NCBI RefSeq assembly: GCF_007785815.1
Contig: NZ_VNIM01000041.1
Span: forward strand, 1-33,451
Source of the DNA: Alterirhizorhabdus solaris
Lineage (GTDB): Bacteria; Pseudomonadota; Alphaproteobacteria; Sphingomonadales; Sphingomonadaceae
Direction of reading: 5' to 3'
Length of the DNA: 33,451 nucleotides
Every line of letters starts with the position of its first letter. Within the stretch, counting starts at the first letter, position 1. The notes under the pieces were generated by a model. The model was not told the DNA's origin. It made no database searches and was given only the letters and a program-made list of their open reading frames with translations. Positions 8,600-17,819 of the stretch are shown here, piece after piece. The position numbers and the translations under genes are program-made.

Positions 8600-10021
8600 A
8601 TGATGGCACGCGACGTAACACGGACCTTGCTGCTGATCGATGCCGAGCCGGCGCAGGTCAGGCTCGTCGGCGCGATCGCCACACGGGCCGGCTGGCGCAC
8701 GGTGACGGCCGGCGACGTCGAGGCGGCGCTCTCCCTGCTTGCGCGCAAGGGCGGGCGGATCGATGCGATGCTGCTCGATTCGACCGCGCCCGGCGGCGCG
8801 AAGCCCGAGATCGTCTCCGCCCTGCGCGATGCCGCGCCGGTGCTGCCGATCCTGCTGCTGGCCGCTTCTTCCGCGGTATCCGGCGTGGTGGAAGCGATGC
8901 GCGCGGGGGCGACCGACTATCTGGTCAAGCCGATCGCGGGGGACCGGCTGGTCGCCGCGCTGGATGCGGCGACGGACCGGCGGGCCAGCAGCGGCGAACT
9001 GCGCCCGCTCACCGAGAAGATCAGCCGCAGCCTCGCCTTCGACGAGATCGTCGGCTCCACCCCCGATTTCCGCTCCGCGCTGGCGATCGCCGCCAAGGCC
9101 GCGCGTGCCCGCGTGCCGTTGCTGATCGAGGGCGAGAGCGGCGTCGGCAAGGAGGTGATCGCCCGCGCGATCCATGCCGCCAGCCCCCGCGCGCGCAAGC
9201 CGCTGGTGGTGGTCGATTGCGCCGCCATCGCCGCCAATCTGATCGAATCCGAACTGTTCGGGCACGAGAAGGGCGCATTCACCGGCGCGTTCGATCGCTA
9301 CGTGGGCAAGGTACAGGATGCCGACGGCGGCACCCTGCTGCTGGACGAGGTGGGCGCGCTGCCGGCCGATGCGCAGGTAAAGCTGCTGCGGCTGCTCGAA
9401 TCCGGCGAGTATCAGGCGCTCGGCAGCCGCGCGACCCGGCAGGTGGACGTGCGCGTGATCGTGGCGACCAACCACGGCCTGCTGGAGGAGGTGACCGCCG
9501 GGCGCTTCCGCGAGGACCTGTATTATCGCATCGCGGTGGTGCAGGTCGCCATCCCCCCGCTGCGGCGGCGGCTGGCGGACGTGCCGGCGCTGGCCCGCCA
9601 CCTGCTCGCGCGGATCGCGCAGCAGCCGGGGATGCGCAGTCTCGGCATCACCGACGAGGCGCTGCACGTGCTGATGGCCTATGGCTGGCCCGGCAACGTG
9701 CGCCAGTTGCAGACCGCGCTGTTCCGCGCCGCCATCCTGTGCGAGGGCGACGCGCTGACCGCCGTCGATTTCCCCCACATCGCCCGCCAGTCCCCCGGCA
9801 CCGCCGAACGGGGCCGCGAGACGATGGCCACCGGGGCGGGCATCACCCTGTTCGAGCCGAACGGCCACATGCGCTCGCTGGAGGCGATCGAGGCGGACGT
9901 CATCCGCCTCGCCATCGGCCACTATCGCGGGCGCATGACGGAGGTGGCGCGCCGGCTCGGCATCGGTCGCTCCACACTCTACCGCAAGCTGGGCGAACTG
10001 GGCATCGACAACGCCGCCTGA
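8600..10021 (+). CDS. Sigma-54-dependent activator with receiver domain (NtrC family)
   Basis: 473 residues. The receiver domain (about 1-125) has the phospho-acceptor Asp60 in MLLD and the conserved Lys in DYLVKPI, but the usual acidic pair reads IDAEP rather than VDDEP. The AAA+ domain (about 145-375) has Walker A GESGVGKE, an intact GAFTGA sigma-54 contact loop, Walker B TLLLDEVG and the arginine-finger region FREDLYYR. The Fis-type helix-turn-helix at the end is [24 protein letters not shown]. It remodels the sigma-54 RNA polymerase closed complex. No partner histidine kinase is nearby. Two adjacent ATGs (8600, 8603) compete; GGGGGA directly before favours the second slightly. It diverges from the pnt operon; target genes are not evident here. 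Confidence 0.9.
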   Translation: MMARDVTRTLLLIDAEPAQVRLVGAIATRAGWRTVTAGDVEAALSLLARKGGRIDAMLLDSTAPGGAKPEIVSALRDAAPVLPILLLAASSAVSGVVEAMRAGATDYLVKPIAGDRLVAALDAATDRRASSGELRPLTEKISRSLAFDEIVGSTPDFRSALAIAAKAARARVPLLIEGESGVGKEVIARAIHAASPRARKPLVVVDCAAIAANLIESELFGHEKGAFTGAFDRYVGKVQDADGGTLLLDEVGALPADAQVKLLRLLESGEYQALGSRATRQVDVRVIVATNHGLLEEVTAGRFREDLYYRIAVVQVAIPPLRRRLADVPALARHLLARIAQQPGMRSLGITDEALHVLMAYGWPGNVRQLQTALFRAAILCEGDALTAVDFPHIARQSPGTAERGRETMATGAGITLFEPNGHMRSLEAIEADVIRLAIGHYRGRMTEVARRLGIGRSTLYRKLGELGIDNAA

Positions 10022-10031
10022 GCCGCGCTGC

Positions 10032-10055
10032 CCGGGCCGGCACGCGCCGGCCGGG
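10032..10055. terminator. GC-rich hairpin between convergent genes
   Basis: CCGGGCCGGC and GCCGGCCGGG pair over 10 bp with one mismatch around a 4-nt loop, in the 44-nt gap between the stops of the sigma-54 activator and the TonB receptor. There is no T-tract. A bidirectional terminator is plausible from position and stem strength. Confidence 0.5.
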
Positions 10056-10065
10056 TGGCCCGGAC

Positions 10066-12465
10066 TCAGAAGCGGTACGATGCCTCGGCGCCGAACTCCT
10101 GTGGGCGGCCGGGGGTGAAGCGATCGATGCCGAAGCCGCCGAAGTAGCCGGTACGGGCAAGCTGCGTCACCTTGTCGAACACGTTGGTGCCATACACCCC
10201 GATCCGCCACGCCCCGTCCACCTGCGGCTGGTAATCGAGCCGGAAGCCGACGAGCGCGTAGGCCGGCAGCCGGCACACGTAATCCGCGCCGGACTGGCAG
10301 GCGGGCTTTTTGCCCACGCCGCGCACGTCCACCGTCGGCGTCAGCCGGCCGTCCGCACCGACATGGAAATCGTAGGAGGCGGCCGCGCTGTAGGTGTATT
10401 TCGGCGCGGAGTTGACCGGCGTGTCCTTCGTCAGCGTCACCGCGTTGGGGCGGATATTGTCGTAGCCCTGGGTCAGGTACGACACGTTGCCGCGCAGCGT
10501 GAGGTCGGTCACCGGGCGCAGCACGAACTCGCCCTCGAACCCGGCCTCGTGCGCGGAAGCGGCGCTCTGCACCTGGCGGGTGGAGATGTTGCCGATCAGC
10601 ACGTTCACCGTCGCCTGGATATCGGTATACTTCTGGTAGAAACCGGACAGGTTGATGACGGCGCGCCGGTCGAACAGGTCCAGCTTGATGCCGCCCTCAT
10701 AGGACCACAGCTTCTCCGGATCGTAGGACGAAGGGAAGCGCCTGTCTGCCGGCTGCGACCCGAGCTGCTGGTTGAACCCGCCCGAGTTGTAGCCGTGCGC
10801 CGCCGAGACGTAGGTGAACACCTGATCGGACCAGCGATAGGAAAGCTGTGCCTTGGGATCGAAGCCGTCCCAATGGTCGCGCCCGGTGGCGGTGAACGGC
10901 GCGCCGCCGCAATTGGCGATACCGCCGAGGAAGTCCCCGGTGAAATAGCCGCACTGGGTGGGCACGCCGTTGGAGAGGAACGTGTTGGTGCGGCCGGCGA
11001 AGAAGACGTAGCTCTCGCCCTGCTTCTTGTCATAGGTGTAGCGCCCGCCGAGCGTCAGCTCCAGCTTCGGCGTGACCTTGTACGAGGCCTGCGCGAAGGC
11101 GGCATAGCTGCGGTACTTCAGCGAGGAATCGTAGACGTAGCCGAGCGGATCGATCCAGTCCGGGCCGGTATCCTGCAGGAAATCGGTCTTCTGGTTGAAG
11201 TAGAACAGCCCGGCGAGGAAAGTCAGGCGATCGTCCAGCACGGTGCCGCCGATCGTCAGCTCCTGCGTGAACTGGGTGCTGCGGGTATCGTCATATTCGG
11301 CATAGATGTCGTTCGGCGCATAGCTGACCGGCGTATAGAATTTCGCGTGCGAGCGGCGATAGGCGGTGACCGAGTGGAGCGCGATGTCGTCGCTCAGATC
11401 ATAGCTGATCCGGCCGTTGAGCGTGGTGGCGTCGGTATCGTTGAACGGCCGCTTCCCGGCATAGCGCCCCAGCCCGGCGTCGCCGCCGCGCGCGCGGTCG
11501 GTGACGGCGGCGCTGGTCGGCGCGAGCAGGGTGGCGCCGCCATAGACGGTGTAATCCTTCCCCAGCACCGGGAAGGCGGTGCAGTAGGGCGTGGCGTGCA
11601 GCGCATCATAGTTGCGGATATAGCCGGCGGTGGGCAAGCACCCGACCGGGATGGTCGCGCCGCCATCGGTGCTGGAGCGGTTGTATTCGCCGAGCACATC
11701 GATCGTCAGCGGCCCGCGATCGACGCGAAACTGCAGCCGGCCGGACTGGTTGTTGATGTTGCCGCTGCGATCGTCGTCCAGCAGATGCTTGATATAGCCC
11801 TTCACGCTCTGCGTGCGGAAGCTGGCGCGCGCGGCGATGCCGTCGGACAGGGGCACGTTCAGCGCGCCTTCGGTATCGATCCGGTCGTAGCTGCCGCCCC
11901 GCACCTGCGCGTAGCCGCCGAAATCATCGGTCGGCCGCTGCGTGGTGAGCAGGATCGCACCCGCCGTGGTGTTCTTGCCGAACAGCGTCCCCTGCGGCCC
12001 CTTCAGCACCTGCAAGGAGGCGATGTCGTAGAAATAGAGGTCGTTGCCCTCCTGCCGGCTGACGTACATCTCATCGACGTAGAAGCCGGCCTTGGTGTCG
12101 GAGTTCACCTGGTTGAAGGTCTGGCCGATGCCGCGGATGGTGAAGCTGGTGCCGCCCGACAGCAGGGGCACGAGTTCGAGGTTGGAGACGGCACCGCGCA
12201 GATCCTGGAAGTTGCGGATGCTCTGCTGCACTAGGTTGTCGCCGGACAGCACCGTGGCGGATACCGGGGTGGTGAGCAGGCTCTCCTCCCGCCGGCGCGC
12301 GGTGACGGTGATCTCGCCGATCTCGCCGGCGGCGGTCGTATCGGCCGCCGCGACCTGCACGGGCGCCTGCGCCTCGGCCCGCGCCGCCGTCGCCGCACCG
12401 CCGAGCACCATCGCCATCACTGCGTGCGATACCGTAATCCGAACTGCTGCCATCATCGCCCCCAT
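10066..12465 (-). CDS. TonB-dependent outer-membrane receptor
   Basis: About 799 residues from the ATG at 12465. ATGs at 12456 and 12453 are equally possible, the last having GGGGG 5 nt upstream. A signal peptide (AAVRITVSHAVMAMVLGGAATAARAEA) precedes a TonB-box-like segment EITVTARRREESL, and the plug domain follows (FTIRGIGQ, VYVSRQEG-like loop, LQVLKGPQGTLFGKNTTAGAI). The rest is a 22-strand barrel ending in phenylalanine (EASYRF), the usual outer-membrane assembly signal. It is close in style to the many sphingomonad receptors of the FGKNTTAGA type. It would import a siderophore, glycan, aromatic or other ligand using TonB energy; the ligand is unknown. It is the last minus-strand gene of its run, about 270 nt from the small exported protein gene. 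Confidence 0.92.
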   Translation of the reverse strand: MGAMMAAVRITVSHAVMAMVLGGAATAARAEAQAPVQVAAADTTAAGEIGEITVTARRREESLLTTPVSATVLSGDNLVQQSIRNFQDLRGAVSNLELVPLLSGGTSFTIRGIGQTFNQVNSDTKAGFYVDEMYVSRQEGNDLYFYDIASLQVLKGPQGTLFGKNTTAGAILLTTQRPTDDFGGYAQVRGGSYDRIDTEGALNVPLSDGIAARASFRTQSVKGYIKHLLDDDRSGNINNQSGRLQFRVDRGPLTIDVLGEYNRSSTDGGATIPVGCLPTAGYIRNYDALHATPYCTAFPVLGKDYTVYGGATLLAPTSAAVTDRARGGDAGLGRYAGKRPFNDTDATTLNGRISYDLSDDIALHSVTAYRRSHAKFYTPVSYAPNDIYAEYDDTRSTQFTQELTIGGTVLDDRLTFLAGLFYFNQKTDFLQDTGPDWIDPLGYVYDSSLKYRSYAAFAQASYKVTPKLELTLGGRYTYDKKQGESYVFFAGRTNTFLSNGVPTQCGYFTGDFLGGIANCGGAPFTATGRDHWDGFDPKAQLSYRWSDQVFTYVSAAHGYNSGGFNQQLGSQPADRRFPSSYDPEKLWSYEGGIKLDLFDRRAVINLSGFYQKYTDIQATVNVLIGNISTRQVQSAASAHEAGFEGEFVLRPVTDLTLRGNVSYLTQGYDNIRPNAVTLTKDTPVNSAPKYTYSAAASYDFHVGADGRLTPTVDVRGVGKKPACQSGADYVCRLPAYALVGFRLDYQPQVDGAWRIGVYGTNVFDKVTQLARTGYFGGFGIDRFTPGRPQEFGAEASYRF

Positions 12466-12602
12466 GGGCGCCGAACGGCACCCGATGAGACGGCCCCCCG
12501 CCGTCCTCGACGGTTTCTCTAGCAACATGGCAGAGATTGGGGAGACATGTTTTGTTGGCGTTGGCGAAGATCGCGTGTCGCGGCGGGACAAAGCCTTGAG
12601 GA

Positions 12603-12642
12603 GAAGCGGAGTCGGGCGGGTCGCGATACCCGGCTCCGCTTC
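12603..12642 (-). terminator. Hairpin after the small exported protein gene
   Basis: GAAGCGGAGTCGGG (12603-12616) and CCCGGCTCCGCTTC (12629-12642) form a 14-bp stem with one mismatch and a 12-nt loop. It lies about 95 nt past the stop of the minus-strand gene at 12738 and ahead of the receptor start at 12465. No clear T-run follows, so termination is an inference. Confidence 0.45.
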
Positions 12643-12737
12643 CCGCCGCAGCCTAGCCCTGCCGACGATCCAGCCAATCGCGGCAAGACGAAGCTGACAG
12701 CTGACGCGACCAAACCATCACGCCGCAGGCTGTCGGA

Positions 12738-13025
12738 TCAGCGGCACACCCGCACGCGACGGCCATGGCGCCATTCGGACCGGCAATGCGGCTGACGATA
12801 GGCATGGCCGCGGCCATAGGCGCGACCGTTCCGCCAGCCGCGGCGATCGCGGTTCCAGCGCCGGTCGTGCCGGTCGTGTCGTTCAAGGCGGCGGTGATCC
12901 GGGCCACGCTCGTAACGGGCTTCGTGCCAGCCGGCGACGGTGGGTGCCTGTGCCTGCGCCACGGTCGCCGTGCCGAAACTGGCGAGCAGCAGGCCGGCGG
13001 CAACGGCTAGTCCTGACAGCTTCAT
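12738..13025 (-). CDS. Small exported Arg/His-rich protein, function unknown
   Basis: 95 residues. A classic signal peptide (MKLSGLAVAAGLLLASFGTATVAQAQA, cleavage after an AQA near residue 27) is followed by a strongly basic mature part dominated by Arg and His in RRxxRHDRHDRRW-like clusters. It ends HCRSEWRHGRRVRVCR with two cysteines that could form a disulfide. The start has GGGAG about 8 nt upstream. Similar short proteins ending in a CRxEWRHxxRVRVC motif occur in sphingomonads, in my recollection; none has a known role that I can name. It lies between two TonB receptor genes, all on the minus strand. A role in metal or anion binding in the periplasm is only a guess. Confidence 0.72.
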   Translation of the reverse strand: MKLSGLAVAAGLLLASFGTATVAQAQAPTVAGWHEARYERGPDHRRLERHDRHDRRWNRDRRGWRNGRAYGRGHAYRQPHCRSEWRHGRRVRVCR

Positions 13026-13085
13026 GTCTTTTCTCCCGACGCCCGGAATAGGGCATCCGATGGGGCTAGGCGCGCCGATGCCAAT

Positions 13086-13112
13086 GGCGGCTGAACGCGT
13101 TCGTCAGCCGCC
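13086..13112 (-). terminator. Hairpin after the second TonB receptor
   Basis: GGCGGCTGA (13086-13094) and TCAGCCGCC (13104-13112) form a perfect 9-bp stem with a 9-nt loop, 17 nt after the receptor stop on the minus strand. Only ATTGG follows, so the T-tract is poor. It separates the receptor from the small exported protein gene. Confidence 0.5.
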
Positions 13113-13129
13113 GTACAGCTTTGCCCCCG

Positions 13130-15640
13130 TCAGATCCGCAACGAGGCACGCGCGTAGTAGAAGCCGCCGCTCAGCCCGAACGGCGCGAAGTTGCCGTAAC
13201 CGCCGGAGCCGTCGGCGGCGATCAGGCCGTTCTTCGCCGGGTAGCTGTCGAACAGGTTGTTCGCGCCGACCGACAGCGTCACCCGCTCGCTCAGATCATA
13301 GCCCACGTCGAGATCGGCGATCCACTTCGCGCCGAAGCGGCGGTCGCTGGCGGCGACGTTGCTCGATTCCACGTAGCTGCCGTAGCGCGTGGCGCGGGCC
13401 AGCACATGCAGGCGGTCGAGGCTCCAGTCGTTCGTCAGCACCACCTTGGTGCGGGGCGTGGCGGCGACGAGATCGCGCTGCGCCTGCCGGCCGAACAGCG
13501 TGACGTTGAGCGAGGCGAGCTGCGCCGGGTTGGCGATGACCTTGAGGATCGTCGTCTTGTTGTAGCTGTAGGCCGCATTCAGGCGGAAGGTGCCGAGGCT
13601 GCCGGTGCGCCACACATATTCGGCCACCGCATCCACCCCGCGCGTGCGCGTGTCGATCGCGTTGGTGAAGAACTGCGCGCTGTCCACCCCGGTCACGCCG
13701 TTGGCGCGCAGGATCGTGGCGACCGCGCCGCCGCCGTTGGCGCTGGTGCCGAGGAACTCGGTCTTCACGATGCGGTCGTCCACCCGGATCTGGTAGGCGT
13801 CCACCGTCAGCCGAACGCCACCGCGCTCGAAAGTGACGCCGGCGGTGTAGTTGAGCGACTTCTCCGGCGTCAGCGGCTTCGCCCCCAGCGCCAGCGCCGC
13901 CTGGCTGTCGACCGGCAGGAACTTGGACGTGGTGGAGGTGCGCGTGGCGCCGATCAGCGTGACGGTGTTCTGCGTGGTGGAAAAGGCGGTCTGCGCCAGC
14001 GAGGGCGCGCGGAAGCCGGTGTTGACGCCGCCGCGCAGCGCAAGGCCGGGCGCGATCTCGTAGCGGGTGGAGAACTTGCCGCTGACGGTATCGCCCGCGC
14101 TGTCGTCATAATGCTCCACCCGGCCCGCCACGCCGACGAACCACGGCGCGGTGATGCTGGTGGAAAGATCGACATAGGCCGCGAAATTGTTGCGCGTGAT
14201 CGAGGAGGCATCGGCCGGCGACGTGCCGGTGAACGACACCAGCCCCGGCGAGGGCGAACGCCCGCCGTAGGCGAGGCCGAACGGCGTGCCATCGCGCGGG
14301 ATCACGTAGCCGCCGTCGCGATAGCTGTCCGGCTCGCCCGCGATGTTGCGGAACCGCTCCCACCGATGCTCCAGCCCGACCGCGACGGCGAGCGGCTCGG
14401 CCAGGCCGATATCGTATTTGCGATCGAGATCGAGGTTGTTGACCCACAGGTCCTGGATCTGCTTGCCCATGAAGAAGCGCGTCTTGCTGGTCGGCCCGAG
14501 CGAGGGGTTGAGCGTATTGTCCGCCCCCAGCCGGACATGATCCTGCCCGTAGCCGGACGACAGGTCGAACCTCCAGTCGCCTAGATCGCCCTTCAGCCCC
14601 AGCGCGGACTGGAAATCCCATTCGCTGATCCGGCGATAGGCCTGGAAGCCGGCCGGATAGATCTGCGGCAGCGACGTGAGCCCCTGCGTGTTCACCGCCC
14701 CGCCGAAGCCGGTCTGCGCCGGAAAAACCGATCCCCGCGCATCGCGGATGTTGCGGTAGCTGAGCGTGGAGAAGCTGTAGAGTTGCACCCCCTCGCCCAC
14801 CGGCAACGCGGCGTTGAGCGAGCCGTTGACGATCGTGTCGCGGTTGGAGCGACCATAGCCGCCGGCGATCAGGTGATCGACCGCCCCCTCGCGCGGATCG
14901 GGCGCGCCGTTCACCGGCAGGAAGATGCCGGGCACCGGCTCGCCCGAACTGCGCGCCCGATCGTGATATTTAGCCTCCAGCGCGAACCGCACGAAGCCGC
15001 CGTCGCCCAGCCGCGTGCCGTAGCCGATCTGCTGCTGGAGCAGCTCGCCGCCCTTTTCGTACAGCTGCCCGGCGGTGGTGCTCAGCTCGCCGCCTTCGGG
15101 CGCATCGTCGAGGATGATGTTGATGACGCCGGAGATCGCATCCGAGCCATATTGCGCGGCAGCGCCGTCGCGCAGCACCTCGATGCGGCCGACCGCGTTG
15201 GTGGGGATCAGGTCGATATCCACCGGGGTGGAGCCGCCGGACACGCGCGACAGATTGTTGATGAGCGAGGTGGTGTGGCGACGCTTGCCGTTGACCAGCA
15301 CGAGCAGATAGTCGCCCGACAGCCCCCGGATCGAGATCGGCCGCACGCTGGCCGAGGTGCCGCCGCCGCCGAGCGCGGGCATGGTGAGCGAGGGCACGAT
15401 GTTGCCGAGCACCTCCTTCAGCCCGGTGCGGCCGGTGGCCTTCAGCTCCTGCGGGCTGATGACGTCGATCGGCACCGGACTGTCCGCCACGGTGCGGCCG
15501 GTGCCGCCGCGCGCGCCGGTGACGACGATCGTTTCGGCATCCGCCGAGGCCGCGTCGGCCAGCGGGGCCTCGGCCAAGGCGGCGTGGAGCGGGGTAGCCA
15601 GCGCGCCGAGGGCGGCGCCAGCGAGGAGCAACGTCTTCAT
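13130..15640 (-). CDS. TonB-dependent receptor downstream of the sulfur operon
   Basis: 836 residues. ATG 15640 is chosen because AAGGGA lies about 7 nt upstream and the signal peptide begins there (KTLLLAGAALGALATPLHAALA). The TonB-box-like segment is ETIVVTGARGG. The plug domain has SIRGLSGDYLLVLVNGKRRH and IEVLRDGAAAQYGSDAISGVINIIL, and the barrel ends with YYARASLRI. The plug loop GKRRHTTSLINN with RDGAAAQYGSDAI is typical of a proteobacterial receptor group seen beside uptake and catabolic genes. It follows the sulfonate-binding lipoprotein by 115 nt on the same strand, so it may carry the operon's organosulfur substrate across the outer membrane. That link rests on position only. Confidence 0.92.
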   Translation of the reverse strand: MKTLLLAGAALGALATPLHAALAEAPLADAASADAETIVVTGARGGTGRTVADSPVPIDVISPQELKATGRTGLKEVLGNIVPSLTMPALGGGGTSASVRPISIRGLSGDYLLVLVNGKRRHTTSLINNLSRVSGGSTPVDIDLIPTNAVGRIEVLRDGAAAQYGSDAISGVINIILDDAPEGGELSTTAGQLYEKGGELLQQQIGYGTRLGDGGFVRFALEAKYHDRARSSGEPVPGIFLPVNGAPDPREGAVDHLIAGGYGRSNRDTIVNGSLNAALPVGEGVQLYSFSTLSYRNIRDARGSVFPAQTGFGGAVNTQGLTSLPQIYPAGFQAYRRISEWDFQSALGLKGDLGDWRFDLSSGYGQDHVRLGADNTLNPSLGPTSKTRFFMGKQIQDLWVNNLDLDRKYDIGLAEPLAVAVGLEHRWERFRNIAGEPDSYRDGGYVIPRDGTPFGLAYGGRSPSPGLVSFTGTSPADASSITRNNFAAYVDLSTSITAPWFVGVAGRVEHYDDSAGDTVSGKFSTRYEIAPGLALRGGVNTGFRAPSLAQTAFSTTQNTVTLIGATRTSTTSKFLPVDSQAALALGAKPLTPEKSLNYTAGVTFERGGVRLTVDAYQIRVDDRIVKTEFLGTSANGGGAVATILRANGVTGVDSAQFFTNAIDTRTRGVDAVAEYVWRTGSLGTFRLNAAYSYNKTTILKVIANPAQLASLNVTLFGRQAQRDLVAATPRTKVVLTNDWSLDRLHVLARATRYGSYVESSNVAASDRRFGAKWIADLDVGYDLSERVTLSVGANNLFDSYPAKNGLIAADGSGGYGNFAPFGLSGGFYYARASLRI

Positions 15641-15755
15641 TTCGAGTCCCTTTGTCAGTCGAGCGCGGGCCACCGCTCCCCGGGTCGTTGCCCCGGCGGC
15701 CCTGCATGTGAGGTCGTGTCGTTGTTTCTCTCTGCTCGTCCTGAGCGGTCGACGA

Positions 15756-16706
15756 TCAGTTCGCCGCCACCCGGTCGGCGGTCAGTGTGCGGTCGAAGGC
15801 GGCGGCGAGGTCGCGCTTTCCCTCCACCGCCCCGGCATTGCGGAAATCGTCCAGCACGCGCCGCTGATCCGCGATCACCGCGTCGTCGATCGGCACCGCG
15901 ACGCGGCGGTTCTTCACTGCGTAGTCGCGGGCGATGTCGGCGGGCAGGCCGGTTTCCTTCGCCAGCACGGCGGCATAGGCATCGGGGTTGGCCCGCGCCC
16001 ACGCCAGGCCCTTCGCCTCGCGCTTGAGGAAGTCGGCGAGCAGCGCGCGCTTGTCCGCGATCGCCGTATCGTTCGCCACCTCGAAACCGTAGCCGCTCAC
16101 CAGATCATGCCCGTCGACGATGACGTGCGCGCCCTCCCTGAGCGCGGCCGGGAGGTAAGGCGTCCAGATCGCCCAGCCGTCGAGCGAGCCGGAACTGAAC
16201 GCCGCCTTCGCGTCGCCGGGCGGCAGGAAGGCGAACTTCACGTAATCCGCCGGCAGCCCGGCGGCGACGAGCGCGCGGATCACCAGATAATGCCCGATCG
16301 AGCCGCGTGTCGTGGCGATCGTCCGGCCCTTCATGTCGGCCAGCGACCGGGCGGGCGAGGCGGCGGGCACGACCAGCGCCAGCGCCTCGCGCGGTCGTTC
16401 CCGCACGAACTGCGCGCCCACCGCCCTGATCCGGCTGCCGCTCTGGTAGGCGAACATGAACGGTGCATCGCCGACGAGGCCGACGTCCACCGCGCCGCCG
16501 CCGATCGCCTCCAGCAGATGCTGGGCGGCGGGAAACTCGGACCATTCCACGGTGTACGGCGCGCCCTCCAGCGCGCCGCTGGCGATCATCACCGCCTTGG
16601 TGCCGCCGCGCTGGCTGCCCACGCGGAGCACCGCGTCGCCGTCGGCATGCGGGCCGCACGCGGCCAGCGCCAGCAACGCCCCCAGCGCGAGCAACAGCCG
16701 CCTCAT
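15756..16706 (-). CDS. Sulfonate-type ABC transporter substrate-binding lipoprotein
   Basis: 316 residues. The N-terminus MRRLLLALGALLALAAC has a lipobox (LAAC) with the lipidated Cys17, so the protein is expected to be membrane-anchored in the periplasm. The remainder matches SsuA/NrtA-type binding proteins: LRVGSQRGGTKAVMIA, a small-molecule cleft segment GAVDVGLVGDAPFMFAY, then MKGRTIATTRGSIGHYLVIRAL and VKFAFLPPGDAKAAFSSGSLDGWAIWTPYL. It delivers ligand to SsuBC encoded upstream. The start overlaps the monooxygenase stop (ATGA), confirming cotranscription. The ligand is likely an alkanesulfonate or related organosulfur acid. Confidence 0.9.
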   Translation of the reverse strand: MRRLLLALGALLALAACGPHADGDAVLRVGSQRGGTKAVMIASGALEGAPYTVEWSEFPAAQHLLEAIGGGAVDVGLVGDAPFMFAYQSGSRIRAVGAQFVRERPREALALVVPAASPARSLADMKGRTIATTRGSIGHYLVIRALVAAGLPADYVKFAFLPPGDAKAAFSSGSLDGWAIWTPYLPAALREGAHVIVDGHDLVSGYGFEVANDTAIADKRALLADFLKREAKGLAWARANPDAYAAVLAKETGLPADIARDYAVKNRRVAVPIDDAVIADQRRVLDDFRNAGAVEGKRDLAAAFDRTLTADRVAAN

Positions 16707-17797
16707 GCGACGGCCCGTTCGTCGTCGCGTTCGGCGTCGCGGCGGGCGACGCGCTCGCGCACCAGCGGCAGCAGCTCGCGCCCATAAGTGACCGCATCGC
16801 CGAGCGGATCGAAGCCGCGGATCAGGAAATGGTCGATGCCCAGATCGTAATAGTCGAGGAAGGCGTCGGCCACCTGCTCGGGCGTGCCGACCAGCCCGGT
16901 GGAATTGCCCTGCGCGCCGGCCACGGCGGCAAGGCCGGTCCACAACCGCGTATCGGCGCGGTAGCCGGCGGCGGCGGTCTGCAACAGCCGCTGCGCGCCG
17001 GCGTGCGGGGGCGTGTGATCCCTGGTCTGCGCGCCCGCCTGCTCGCGCAGGTCGCGCACGATCTCGACGATCTCGTCGGCGCGCTTCCACGCGGCTTCCT
17101 CGGTATCGGCGATGATCGGGCGCAGCGACAGCGAGAAGCCCGGCCGGCGGCCATAGCGCGCAGCGGACGCGCGGATGGTGGCGACCGCCTCGCGCACCTG
17201 CGCCTGCGTCTCGCCCCACAGCGCGTACACATCGGCATGGCGGCCCGCCACGTCGATCGCCTCGGGCGAGGAGCCGCCGAAGAATACCGGCAGGTTCTGC
17301 GGCTTCACCGCCGCGAAGCCCTGGCGGATGCGGTAGAAGTCACCGTCGTGGTCGAACGGCTTTTCCGCCGTCCATTCCTGCCGCAGCACCTTCAGATATT
17401 CGTCGGTGCGGGCGTAGCGTTGCGCCTTGTTACTGTCGTCGCCGTCCTTGGCCATCTCCTCGTCGGCGCCGCCGGTGATGATGTGGACGGCCACGCGCCC
17501 GCCCGAAAGCTGGTCCAGCGTGGCAAGCTGGCGCGCGGCCACGGTCGGCTGGGTGAAGCCGGGGCGGTGCGCGATCAGGAAGCCCAGCTTCGTGGTGAGC
17601 GCGGCGGCATGGGCGGCGACGATCTGGCTTTCGGGCGAGTTGGAACCGAACGGCACCAGCACGCGATCGAACCCGCCCTCCTCCTGCGCCTTGGCCGCCG
17701 CCTCCACATAGTCGCGATCAAGCGGGCGGAGCGTGCGCAGCGAGTGGATCTCGCTCTCGTTGTTGAAGCCGATGTAGCCGATGAACTTGACGGTCAT
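16703..17797 (-). CDS. FMNH2-dependent alkanesulfonate monooxygenase-like (LLM class)
   Basis: 364 residues from ATG 17797, which has GGGAG about 7-8 nt upstream; the frame runs open further but without coding character. It is a bacterial-luciferase-like TIM barrel with features shared with SsuD: LGFLIAHRPGFTQPTVAARQLATLDQLSGGR, HIITGG, ERYARTDEYLKVLRQEW-like segment, PVFFGGSSPEAIDVAGRHADVYALWGE and LVGTPEQVADAFLDYYDLGID. SsuD-type enzymes split C-S bonds of alkanesulfonates with reduced FMN and O2, releasing sulfite and an aldehyde. No flavin reductase (SsuE) is in the cluster, so FMNH2 must come from elsewhere. SsuD is the best family match, but related LLM enzymes act on dimethylsulfone or methanesulfonate. 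Confidence 0.88.
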   Translation of the reverse strand: MTVKFIGYIGFNNESEIHSLRTLRPLDRDYVEAAAKAQEEGGFDRVLVPFGSNSPESQIVAAHAAALTTKLGFLIAHRPGFTQPTVAARQLATLDQLSGGRVAVHIITGGADEEMAKDGDDSNKAQRYARTDEYLKVLRQEWTAEKPFDHDGDFYRIRQGFAAVKPQNLPVFFGGSSPEAIDVAGRHADVYALWGETQAQVREAVATIRASAARYGRRPGFSLSLRPIIADTEEAAWKRADEIVEIVRDLREQAGAQTRDHTPPHAGAQRLLQTAAAGYRADTRLWTGLAAVAGAQGNSTGLVGTPEQVADAFLDYYDLGIDHFLIRGFDPLGDAVTYGRELLPLVRERVARRDAERDDERAVA

Positions 17798-17819
17798 GGT
17801 GTGTCTCCCGGAGGGCGGA

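Noticed and set aside
7060-12234. A 1724-codon open frame on the plus strand
   Set aside because: It runs antisense to pntA1, the oxidase subunit and the TonB receptor and out of frame through the sigma-54 activator. Its translation is Arg/Gly/Ala/His-rich with no domain; open antisense frames are expected at this GC content.
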